Shown here piece by piece: positions 1-6,470 of a stretch of 8,306 nucleotides of DNA (within the stretch, counting starts at the first letter, position 1; every line of letters begins with the position of its first letter). Under the pieces are notes generated by a model. That model made no database searches. It was not told the DNA's origin and was given only the letters and a program-made list of their open reading frames with translations. A program made the position numbers and the translations under genes. The stretch is taken from assembly GCA_013694495.1 (NCBI GenBank), contig JACDCH010000514.1, positions 1 to 8,306 on the forward strand, read 5' to 3'. Source of the stretch: Acidimicrobiia bacterium. GTDB taxonomy: Bacteria > Actinomycetota > Acidimicrobiia > Acidimicrobiales > JACDCH01.

Positions 1-47
1 ACGCCGCCCACGACGATCAGACCCACACCGACGGTGACGGCCGGCAC
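1..47 (-). CDS. Possible 5' end of a divergent membrane or exported protein (runs off left edge)
   Basis: Reading leftwards from a GTG at 47-45, the frame stays open to the window edge. It gives a short, purely hydrophobic stretch, (M)PAVTVGVGLIVVGG, as expected of a signal peptide or first membrane segment. An AGGA lies three bases upstream. Third codon positions are G or C in nearly every codon, as in the real genes nearby. Only 15 codons are visible, so no function can be given. An alternative start is an ATG at 153-151 in another frame, also open to the edge. Its codons become T-ending and Arg-rich near the edge, so I favour the GTG frame. It may equally be no gene at all. Confidence 0.2.
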   Translation of the reverse strand, partial: MPAVTVGVGLIVVGG

Positions 48-131
48 GATCCTGCGTCCCGGGGCGGACCAGGCGCGAGCGCAGGACGACGGGCACGCGC
101 CCGAGCGAGTCGACCCACCCGAAAGGCGTGT

Positions 132-141
132 GCGCCGGCGC
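132..141. repeat. 10-base GC palindrome upstream of the exporter -10 box
   Basis: GCGCCGGCGC is a perfect palindrome ending 11 bases before the TACCTT box. Similar but not identical GC palindromes precede the pafA and pafB boxes. It may be a protein-binding site or chance in GC-rich DNA. Confidence 0.25.
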
Positions 142-152
142 CGACCTTCGCA

Positions 153-158
153 TACCTT
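153..158 (+). promoter_or_regulatory. Candidate -10 box of the ABC exporter operon
   Basis: TACCTT matches the actinobacterial TANNNT -10 pattern and lies in a small AT-richer island (150-162) within GC-rich DNA. Transcription would begin near 165, giving a leader of about 40 bases that carries the ribosome-binding site. No good -35 box is visible at the expected distance. This is a pattern match only. Confidence 0.3.
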
Positions 159-190
159 TTCGTCCGGTTCGCCGGCTCGCTCGGCGCCGG

Positions 191-196
191 GGAGGG
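191..196 (+). promoter_or_regulatory. Ribosome-binding site deciding the ATPase start
   Basis: GGAGGG ends nine bases before the ATG at 206 but directly abuts the in-frame ATG at 197. The spacing therefore favours 206, which also gives an N-terminus (MALLELRGVSKRY) typical of this ATPase family. Confidence 0.6.
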
Positions 197-205
197 ATGG
201 CGAGG

Positions 206-909
<704 letters not shown>

Positions 910-910
<1 letters not shown>

Positions 911-3447
911 TGGCGATGAAGGTCTTCTGGCTGCTCGCCGCTCGACGGTTGCGCCAGCAGCCGTTGCGGGCGGCGATCGCGGTCGTCGCGGTGGGCGCGG
1001 GTGTCAGCCTGGCCATTTCCATCGTCGTCGTCAGCGCGAGCATCGACCGCTCCGTCACCCGCTTCGGGCAGTCGCTCGCCGGGCCGGCGCCGCTCCGCGT
1101 CGTCGGGGCGACGACCCGGGGCGGCCTGGCGCTCGACGCGGTCACCGCCGCCGAGGGGGTGGCCGGGGTGGGCACCGTGGTCCCCATGGTGCAGGCGGTG
1201 ACCCTCGTCGACGTACCGACCGGGCCCGGAGGGCTCGACACGATCCCGGTGCTTGCGGTCGGGGTCGACTGCCGGGCCGAGGCGCTCGTCGGGACCTTCG
1301 GCTGTGACCCGACGGCGCTGGCCGGCGCGGGCGACGTGCCGCTCGCGGTGGGCTCCGGTCTCGCGGCCCTCGGCCCGGGGGCGACGATGCGCTCGGACCT
1401 CGGTCGGATCCCCATCGAGGGGGTCGCGCCGCTGGCGGCCCTGGACGAGGTCAACGAGGGCCGGGTCGTGCTCTTCGCGCTCAGCGGGGCCAGCCACGTG
1501 TTCCTCCAGGACGGCCGGGTCGACGTCGCCTATGTGCTCCCCGAGGCCGGCGCCGACCTCGGCGCGGTGCGCGCCGGCCTCGAGGCCGCGGTGGGCGAGC
1601 ACAACGGCGTCCTCGGCGCCCTCGACCCCCCGCCGGAGACGCAGGTGGTGCTCGTCTCGTTCCTGCCGTTGTTCGGCCTGCTGGGCCTCTTCGGGCTGGG
1701 CACGGCCGCAGTGCTCGTCCACAACACCGTCCGCCTCTCCCTCGAGGAGCGCCGCCGCCAGCTGGCGATCGCCGGGGCCCTCGGTGCGAGCGCGGGCACG
1801 ATCGTCGGCGGCGCGGTGGCTGAGGCCGCCCTGCTCGGACTGGTGGGCGGCCTCGTCGGCACGCTCGGCGGGGTCGCCATCGCCGGCCCGATCATCGGCA
1901 GCCTGTCGGAGTTCACCGAGTCCGTGGCCGGGGTCGCCCTGCGGCGGGAGACGCCCGCGTCGGTCGTGGCCATCGGGTTGGTGCTCGGCGCGGTCGTCGG
2001 CGCCGCTGCTGCGGTCGGCCCCGGCCGCCGGGCCCTGCGGATCGATGTGGCGGCGGAGCTCTCCGGCCGAGGTGGGGTGGCCGAGGCCCGACCGGGGCGG
2101 GTGCGGCGCCGCTTGGCGGTGTGGGGTGCGATCGCGGTCGTCGCCGCCGTCGGCTGCTGGTCGAGCCAGCGCGGGGGTGGGATCGACGCGTGGCAGGCGG
2201 CTGTCGGGCCGATCTCGTTCCTCGTCGTCGCCATCGCGGCGCTGTTCCTGAACGCGGCGCTGGCGCCGCTCCTCCTCGAGGCCATCGCCCGGCTCGCGGC
2301 CCGGACGCGCCGGGCCCCGGTGCTTCTGGCCCTGGCGAACCTCGTGCGGGACCCCCGGCGGGCGGGCGTGATGGCGGTGGCGGTGGCCGCGCCGATGATC
2401 GTCGGCTTCGCCAGCGACGGCTTCGTGACGTCGGCCCGGCGGGGGATCGTCGAGTCGTTCGCCGACAGCGAGCCCGGCGTGTCGGTGTCGACCGTCGGCG
2501 TCAACGAGGGCGACGACGCCTTCCTGGGGCCGCCTGCCCTGGCCGCCCTCGCCGCCCTTCCCGGCGTGGCCGAGGTGCACCAGGGCGTCTTCGTCGCCGC
2601 CGGTCACACCATCGGCGATCTGATCGGCGTGTCGGCCTACCAGGGGGCCGATATCAGCGACGTCCGTACCCTCGAGGGTCCCGCCGACCAGCGTCGTTTC
2701 GAGGCCGGCGAGGTGCTGATCGGGCCGGGGCTCGCCCGTCGCAGCGGCGCCCGGGAGGGCGACACGGTGACGGTACCGACGCCCGCGGGGACGGTGACGC
2801 TGACGGTGCTCGCCGTGGTCGAGGACGGCGACTTCGGCGGTTTCAACGTCACGACCACCTACGACCGCCTCGTCGCGCTCTACGGCCCCCAGGCCCCTGC
2901 GTTCGTGGTCCTCTCACCCGCGGCGGGCGTGACGGAAGCCGAGCTGGCCGCCACCGTGCTGGCGGCGAAGGACGGCATAGACCCCCGGCTCGACGCCATC
3001 ACCACCGACGAGCTCGTGGCCGACATCGTCGAGTCGATCGACTCCCAGATGCTGCCGTTCCGGGTCATGCAACAGGGCCTCACGTTCGTCGCCTTCGTCG
3101 CGGTGCTGTCCACCCTCCTGCTCGCCGGGCTGCAGCGCCGGCGCGAGCACGGCCTTCTCGCCGCCGTCGGCGCGACCCCGCCGGAGCTCGCCCGCGTCGT
3201 GCTGGCCGAGGCCGGGGCGGTCGGCCTCGTGGCGTCGCTGTCCTCGATCGTGTTCGGTCCGCTCGTGCTGTGGACGATGCTCCAGGTCATCCCGGTGCTG
3301 ATCGGCGTCCGGAACCCGTTCCAGGCCGACTGGGCCGGCCTGGTGGTCACCGCCTTCACCGCCAGCGTGATCGCGCTGGCGGCGGCGTCGTGGCCGGCCT
3401 GGCGGGCCGGACGGGTCGACGTGCTCGACGCGCTCCGCTACGAGTAG
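910..3447 (+). CDS. ABC exporter permease with two FtsX-like modules
   Basis: This is an 845-residue integral membrane protein, the presumed partner of the preceding ATPase. Module 1 has a first membrane helix at about 20-45, an extracytoplasmic domain at about 46-245, and helices at about 248-274, 297-333 and 350-370. Its FtsX motif is RRRQLAIAGALGAS (281-294). A linker with helices at about 401-417 and 432-460 joins module 2, which has a helix at about 485-503, an extracytoplasmic domain at about 504-713, and helices at about 722-741, 764-798 and 808-830. Module 2 repeats the motif as RRREHGLLAAVGAT (743-756). The C-terminus, PAWRAGRVDVLDALRYE, is the usual ending of such permeases. The start at 910 overlaps the ATPase stop by one base; GGAG at 903-906 is better spaced for the ATG at 916, so the true start may be two codons later. 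Two-module permeases of about 800-900 residues are common in Actinobacteria, usually with unknown substrates. No membrane-fusion partner is encoded nearby. Confidence 0.92.
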
Positions 3448-3448
3448 G

Positions 3449-3471
3449 CGCCGCCGCTTTCGGCGTCGGCG
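3449..3471. terminator. GC-rich hairpin between convergent genes, possible bidirectional terminator
   Basis: Two arms pair from 3449-3457 with 3463-3471 (nine positions with one C/T mismatch) around a short TTTC-containing loop. The hairpin lies two bases after the permease stop and 25 bases beyond the stop of the convergent lipoprotein gene. There is no U-tract on either side, so it is at best an atypical intrinsic terminator of the kind reported in high-GC actinobacteria. A second small inverted repeat, CTGAC-GGA-GTCAG (3487-3499), overlaps the lipoprotein stop codon. Confidence 0.4.
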
Positions 3472-3495
3472 GGGTTCAGCGGACGACTGACGGAG

Positions 3496-4257
3496 TCAGC
3501 CGTAGTTCTCTTCGCAGGTGGCCTGCTCGAGGGTGTCGACCCGACCGCCGCAGGACTCGGCGTAGGTCTCGCCGTCGGAGCCCACGGGCGTGACGTTCCA
3601 GAGGTCGTCGCAAGCGGCGAGGTCGCCCTCGAAGCAGGCGTCGGCGAGCTCGGCCTCCTCCGGGTCGTCGAGGTCCGGCGGCGGGGTGGGGTCGCCCAGT
3701 TCGCCGCGGGGCTCGTCGTCGATGGTGTCCGCGGTGGTGTCGGTGTCGTCGTCGCCGCCGCACTCGTCGGTCTCGAACTGCTCGAGGGCCTCGCTGGCCT
3801 CCTGGAACTCGGCGCCCCGCGCCTCGTCCAAGCTGGTGAAGACTTCGTTCAGCGCCGTCTCGACGTCGCCGCCGTTCTCCTCGACCTCGGCGAGCACCTC
3901 GACGAAGAGCAGCTGGAACACCTCGAGATCGTCGACGAGGTCGTCGGGCACGAGGTCGCGCAGGCCGTTGAAGTCGGCGATGAACTCGCGGAGCTCCTCG
4001 ACCGTCTCGGGGTCCTCGCTGTCGCCCAGGCGCTCGATCTCCGCGCAGACCTCGCTCTGCTCGCCGCCGTCGTCGCTCTCCTCGGTGGTGGTGGTGTCCT
4101 CCGACTCCTCCTCCGTCGTGGTGGTGGTGTCGTTGTCCTCCTCCTCCTCCTCCGTGGTCGTGGTGGTGTCCCGGCTCGCCAGGGGCTCGTCGTCGCCGCA
4201 GGCGGCGAACGTGAGGGCGAGGAGGATTGAGGCGGGGAACGCGAGAAGCCGGCGCAT
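3496..4257 (-). CDS. Acidic secreted lipoprotein with Thr/Glu tether and Cys-containing C-terminal module
   Basis: This is a 253-residue protein predicted to be exported and lipid-anchored on the outer face of the cytoplasmic membrane. Residues 1-19 form a lipoprotein signal peptide (RR, then a hydrophobic core) ending in the lipobox-like FAAC, with Cys20 as the modified residue. Residues 30-66 are a low-complexity tether of alternating Thr and Glu/Asp runs. Residues 71-166 are acidic and mostly helical, flanked by Cys71 and Cys166. A second acidic linker at 167-200 leads to a C-terminal module (203-253) with four Cys (208, 216, 236, 248) and the pattern GDLAACDDL, PVGSDGE and CGGR. I recall this pattern from tails of many actinobacterial exported proteins, without a known function. 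There is no Shine-Dalgarno, but a TACCGT box nine bases upstream of the ATG suggests a leaderless or nearly leaderless mRNA. The gene is convergent with the exporter and divergent from pafA. No enzymatic motif was seen. Confidence 0.85.
   Translation of the reverse strand: MRRLLAFPASILLALTFAACGDDEPLASRDTTTTTEEEEEDNDTTTTTEEESEDTTTTEESDDGGEQSEVCAEIERLGDSEDPETVEELREFIADFNGLRDLVPDDLVDDLEVFQLLFVEVLAEVEENGGDVETALNEVFTSLDEARGAEFQEASEALEQFETDECGGDDDTDTTADTIDDEPRGELGDPTPPPDLDDPEEAELADACFEGDLAACDDLWNVTPVGSDGETYAESCGGRVDTLEQATCEENYG
4060..4170 (-). repeat. Thr/Glu low-complexity repeat inside the lipoprotein gene
   Basis: This codes for residues 30-66, three imperfect copies of a unit of Asp, four or five Thr, then Glu/Asp residues. 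At DNA level it is a run of imperfect GTG/GTC- and CTC-type triplets on the plus strand. It is likely a flexible, negatively charged spacer that holds the folded domains away from the membrane, and its unit number could vary between strains. Confidence 0.8.
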
Positions 4258-4266
4258 GGGGCGACC

Positions 4267-4272
4267 ACGGTA
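4267..4272 (-). promoter_or_regulatory. Candidate -10 box of the lipoprotein gene
   Basis: On the minus strand TACCGT matches TANNNT and ends nine bases before the ATG at 4257, so transcription would begin at or within a few bases of the start codon. TTGGCA (plus-strand 4293-4298), one mismatch from TTGACA, lies 20 bases further upstream, slightly too far for an ideal -35. The missing Shine-Dalgarno supports a leaderless arrangement. Confidence 0.35.
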
Positions 4273-4315
4273 GTGGGAGACCTCAGGGGCGCTGCCAAAC
4301 CGGGCATGTGCGAGA

Positions 4316-4325
4316 CGCGGCCGCG
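4316..4325. repeat. 10-base GC palindrome upstream of the pafA -10 box
   Basis: CGCGGCCGCG is a perfect palindrome ending seven bases before the TAGGTT box, within the spacer where RNA polymerase would sit. It may be an operator or chance. Confidence 0.25.
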
Positions 4326-4332
4326 CCAACGG

Positions 4333-4338
4333 TAGGTT
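4333..4338 (+). promoter_or_regulatory. Candidate -10 box of pafA
   Basis: TAGGTT matches TANNNT. A start site about seven bases downstream (near 4345) would leave a leader of about 18 bases that still contains the GGGAGG ribosome-binding site. No clear -35 is visible; a 10-base palindrome (4316-4325) lies just upstream. Confidence 0.35.
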
Positions 4339-4351
4339 CAGCCAACCCGCT

Positions 4352-4357
4352 GGGAGG
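4352..4357 (+). promoter_or_regulatory. Ribosome-binding site of pafA
   Basis: GGGAGG ends five bases before the GTG at 4363. It fixes this GTG as the start, and the resulting N-terminus aligns with residue 1 of mycobacterial PafA. Confidence 0.7.
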
Positions 4358-4362
4358 GCCAC

Positions 4363-5721
4363 GTGGAGCGAAGGATCTTCGGACTCGAGAACGAGTACGG
4401 CGTCACGTGCACCCTCCGGGGCCAGCGGCGCCTCAGCCCCGACGAGGTCGCCCGCTACTTGTTCCGCCGGGTGGTGTCCTGGGGCCGCTCGAGCAACGTG
4501 TTCCTGGCCAACGGCGCCCGCCTCTACCTCGACGTCGGCAGCCACCCGGAGTACGCCACGCCGGAGTGCGACTCGGTGGCCGAGCTGGTCGTACACGACA
4601 AGGCCGGCGAGCGCATCCTCGAGCAGCTCCTGGCGTCGGCCGAGCAGCGGCTGCGCGAGGAGGGGATCCGCGGCGTCATCTACCTCTTCAAGAACAACAC
4701 CGACTCCGCCGGCAACAGCTACGGCTGCCACGAGAATTACCTCACCTCCCGGCGCGACGACTTCGGGCACTACGCCGAGGTGCTCATCCCGTTCCTCGTC
4801 TCCCGCCAGATCTACGCCGGCGCCGGCAAGGTCCTGCAGACGGCCAGAGGCGCCCAGTTCTGCATCGCCCAGCGGGCCGAGCACATCTGGGAGGGTGTGA
4901 GCTCGGCCACCACCCGGAGCCGGCCGATCATCAACACCCGCGACGAGCCCCACGCCGACGCCGAGAAGTACCGCCGGCTGCACGTGATCGTGGGCGACTC
5001 CAACATGAGCGAGTACACCACCTTCCTCAAGGTGGGCGCGACCGCCGTGCTGCTGCGGATGCTCGAGGATCCGTCGGTCGTGCTGCGCGACATGACCCTC
5101 GAGAACCCGATCCGGGCGATCCGCGACATCAGCCACGACCTCACGTGCACCAAGAAGGTGCGGCTGGCCAACGGCCGCGACGTGTCGGCGCTCGACATCC
5201 AGAACGAGTACCTGGGCCGGGCGCTGCGCTATGCCGAGCAGAAGGGCCTGCCACCGCAGGAGCAGAAGGCGCTCGACATGTGGGAGCACTGCGTCACCAC
5301 GCTCGCCCGCGACCCGTTCGAGCTCGACACCGAGATCGACTGGGTGATCAAGCACCGGCTCATCGAGGCCTACCGCGACAAGCACGACCTCCCGCTGTCG
5401 CACCCGCGGGTCTCACTGCTCGACCTGCAGTACCACGACATCAACCGGGCCAGGGGGCTGTTCTACAAGCTCCAGGAGAGGGGGCTGGCCGAGCGCACCT
5501 GCACCGACGAGGAGATCGACGAAGCCGTCGAGACCCCGCCGCAGACCACCCGGGCCCGCCTGCGGGGCGAGTTCATCCGCAAGGCCAAGGAGCGCAAGCG
5601 CGACTACACCGTCGACTGGGTGCACCTGAAGCTCAACGACCAGGCCCAGCGCACGGTCCTGTGCAAGGACCCGTTCAAGAGCCGCGACGAGCGCGTCGAG
5701 CGGCTGATCGCCTCGCTCTGA
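4363..5721 (+). CDS. pafA: Pup-protein ligase PafA (proteasome accessory factor A)
   Basis: PafA uses ATP to phosphorylate the C-terminal glutamate of Pup and joins it to a lysine of the target protein, marking it for the Mpa-proteasome in the cytoplasm. The product is 452 residues, the same length as the Mycobacterium tuberculosis protein as I recall it, and near-identical in many blocks. The fold is of the glutamine-synthetase/carboxylate-amine ligase type. The N-terminal nucleotide and metal-binding strand has Glu9 and Glu11 in GLENEYGV. The LYLDVGSHPEYAT loop (54-66) carries Asp57, equivalent to the catalytic base. FKNNTDSAGNSYGCHENY (109-126), RAEHIWEGVSSATTRSRPII (171-190) and HADAEKYRRLHVIVGDSNM (197-215) are intact. 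The C-terminal Pup-binding region includes TVDWVHLKLNDQAQRTVLCK (416-435). Start is GTG with a good ribosome-binding site. No pup, dop, prcBA or mpa lies in the preceding 4.3 kb. The downstream neighbour runs towards it, so pafA is not co-transcribed with pafBC. Confidence 0.98.
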   Translation: MERRIFGLENEYGVTCTLRGQRRLSPDEVARYLFRRVVSWGRSSNVFLANGARLYLDVGSHPEYATPECDSVAELVVHDKAGERILEQLLASAEQRLREEGIRGVIYLFKNNTDSAGNSYGCHENYLTSRRDDFGHYAEVLIPFLVSRQIYAGAGKVLQTARGAQFCIAQRAEHIWEGVSSATTRSRPIINTRDEPHADAEKYRRLHVIVGDSNMSEYTTFLKVGATAVLLRMLEDPSVVLRDMTLENPIRAIRDISHDLTCTKKVRLANGRDVSALDIQNEYLGRALRYAEQKGLPPQEQKALDMWEHCVTTLARDPFELDTEIDWVIKHRLIEAYRDKHDLPLSHPRVSLLDLQYHDINRARGLFYKLQERGLAERTCTDEEIDEAVETPPQTTRARLRGEFIRKAKERKRDYTVDWVHLKLNDQAQRTVLCKDPFKSRDERVERLIASL

Positions 5722-5730
5722 CGAGCGGCC

Positions 5731-6348
5731 CTACCCGGCGAAGAGGTGGTGGCGGATCGCCTCGACGTCGAAGCCGGTCCGGGCCAGCCGGGCGGTGATG
5801 TCCTCGTCGGAGCACTCGAGCGAGCGCAGGTACGTCACGTGCTCCTGGACGCCGGCGACCGCAGTGGCGTCACCCTCGGTGACGGGCGTCCATGACGCGC
5901 CGAGGTAGCTGCTGAGCCCGTCCCAGGCGTCCTCGAGCGCCCGGAGTCGCTCCTGCCAGGCGTGGAGGCCGGCCCCGATCGATGCCCGGGTGCTGAACAG
6001 CCAGATGAGGTGGTCGCGGAACGACGAGGGATCGGTGCTGCGGTGGGCGTCATCGGTGGAGAGGTCGGCGTCGGCGGCACAGGCCGCCAGGGCGGCGTCG
6101 GCCTGCTGGCAGTCGATGAAGCCGTCGATCGTCCACATGGTGTCGGCGCTGTGCCGCCGCTCGTCGTAGTCGTCGTCGTGCTGTTTGCAGCACCGGTCGA
6201 GGCCGTCGATCGGCTCGTCGCACGAGGAGCCGGCGCCGCAGAAGCACCCGTGGTGCACGTTGCCGTCCCACCAGGCGCGGAGCTCACCGACGATGCTGGC
6301 GTACTGCGCCTCGAACACACGTTGCAGCTCCTCGGCGAGACCCATCAT
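5731..6348 (-). CDS. Phospholipase A2-like protein with CCxxHD active-site motif
   Basis: This is a 205-residue protein with the core of secreted phospholipase A2, which hydrolyses the sn-2 ester of phospholipids using calcium. HGCFCGAG (33-40) matches the calcium loop (pancreatic form YGCYCGLG). PIDGLDRCCKQHDDDYDE (46-63) matches the catalytic helix, with His57 as catalytic His48 and Asp58 as calcium-binding Asp49. Cys37-Cys54 would form the conserved disulfide. There are differences: one extra residue with Cys43 in the loop, Asp60 in place of Cys51, and a second helix (75-90, FIDCQQADAALAAC) in which Asp75, Asp79 or Asp84 might replace dyad Asp99. Residues 1-30 show no signal peptide, and extending to the GTG at 6429 does not create one. 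Residues 110-205 are helical and unrecognised. The start is the ATG at 6348 or 6345; neither has a clear ribosome-binding site. It is convergent with pafA (nine-base gap) and divergent from pafB. It could be an active lipase, an effector or an inactive relative. Confidence 0.72.
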   Translation of the reverse strand: MMGLAEELQRVFEAQYASIVGELRAWWDGNVHHGCFCGAGSSCDEPIDGLDRCCKQHDDDYDERRHSADTMWTIDGFIDCQQADAALAACAADADLSTDDAHRSTDPSSFRDHLIWLFSTRASIGAGLHAWQERLRALEDAWDGLSSYLGASWTPVTEGDATAVAGVQEHVTYLRSLECSDEDITARLARTGFDVEAIRHHLFAG

Positions 6349-6400
6349 CCGATGGAAGCACGCTGGCGCGTCGCCGCGCCGCGCCCCGAGGCATGCCGCG

Positions 6401-6429
6401 GGTGCACCAACCGGTGCCTGATCGGGCAC
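6401..6429. promoter_or_regulatory. Operator-like cluster of GGTGC half-sites between the PLA2-like gene and pafB
   Basis: Within 29 bases there is an 8-base palindrome GGTGCACC (6401-6408), which overlaps a perfect inverted repeat GCACC-AACC-GGTGC (6404-6417). A further pair, GTGCC (6414-6418) and GGCAC (6425-6429), overlaps its right arm. The cluster lies about 40-70 bases upstream of the presumed pafB transcription start and 53-81 bases upstream of the divergent gene's ATG, a plausible place for a shared regulator. No known binding motif is recognised. Confidence 0.35.
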
Positions 6430-6438
6430 GGGCGCGGG

Positions 6439-6448
6439 CCGGGCCCGG
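6439..6448. repeat. 10-base GC palindrome upstream of the pafB -10 box
   Basis: CCGGGCCCGG is a perfect palindrome ending nine bases before the TACCAT box, overlapping the -35/spacer region of the presumed leaderless promoter. It may be an operator or chance. Confidence 0.25.
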
Positions 6449-6457
6449 ACCGACCCG

Positions 6458-6463
6458 TACCAT
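6458..6463 (+). promoter_or_regulatory. Candidate -10 box giving a leaderless pafB transcript
   Basis: TACCAT matches TANNNT and ends exactly seven bases before the GTG at 6471, so the first transcribed base would be the G of the start codon. No Shine-Dalgarno precedes this GTG, which agrees with a leaderless mRNA. No -35 consensus is visible. Confidence 0.5.
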
Positions 6464-6470
6464 CCCCGGC

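Larger units (their letters stand above)
48..205. other. Intergenic leader upstream of the ABC exporter operon
   Basis: No convincing coding frame was found here on either strand; open frames exist but encode Arg/Pro-rich sequence typical of non-coding high-GC DNA. The stretch contains the candidate -10 box at 153-158, a 10-base GC palindrome at 132-141 and the ribosome-binding site at 191-196. It is the presumed promoter region of the downstream exporter genes and possibly of a divergent gene at the left edge. Confidence 0.5.

Noticed and set aside
2121..3593. Second plus-strand frame overlapping the permease and running past its stop
   Set aside because: Its translation is almost entirely Arg/Gly/Pro/Ala, typical of an off-frame reading of a high-GC gene. 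The permease frame has coherent membrane helices and FtsX motifs.
4060..4170. Triplet-rich repeat that at first looks like a non-coding or CRISPR-like array
   Set aside because: There are no separated repeats and spacers. The units are in frame in the lipoprotein gene and code for its Thr/Glu tether.
4310..4345. RecA-independent (PafBC-dependent) damage promoter motif upstream of pafA and the other genes
   Set aside because: I compared the bases upstream of the four candidate -10 boxes with the TTGTC-type element remembered from mycobacteria, and none matched. Autoregulation by PafBC through that motif is not supported here.
4258..5403. Open frame antisense to pafA, continuous with and upstream of the lipoprotein gene
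   Set aside because: It mirrors pafA, which is certain, and encodes low-complexity Val/Gly/Leu/Asp sequence. The lipoprotein signal peptide begins cleanly at 4257, so the extension is a high-GC artefact.
6393..6470. Upstream ATG extension of pafB
   Set aside because: It would add 26 Arg/Pro-rich residues unlike the family N-terminus and would cover the candidate promoter. The GTG at 6471 is better supported.
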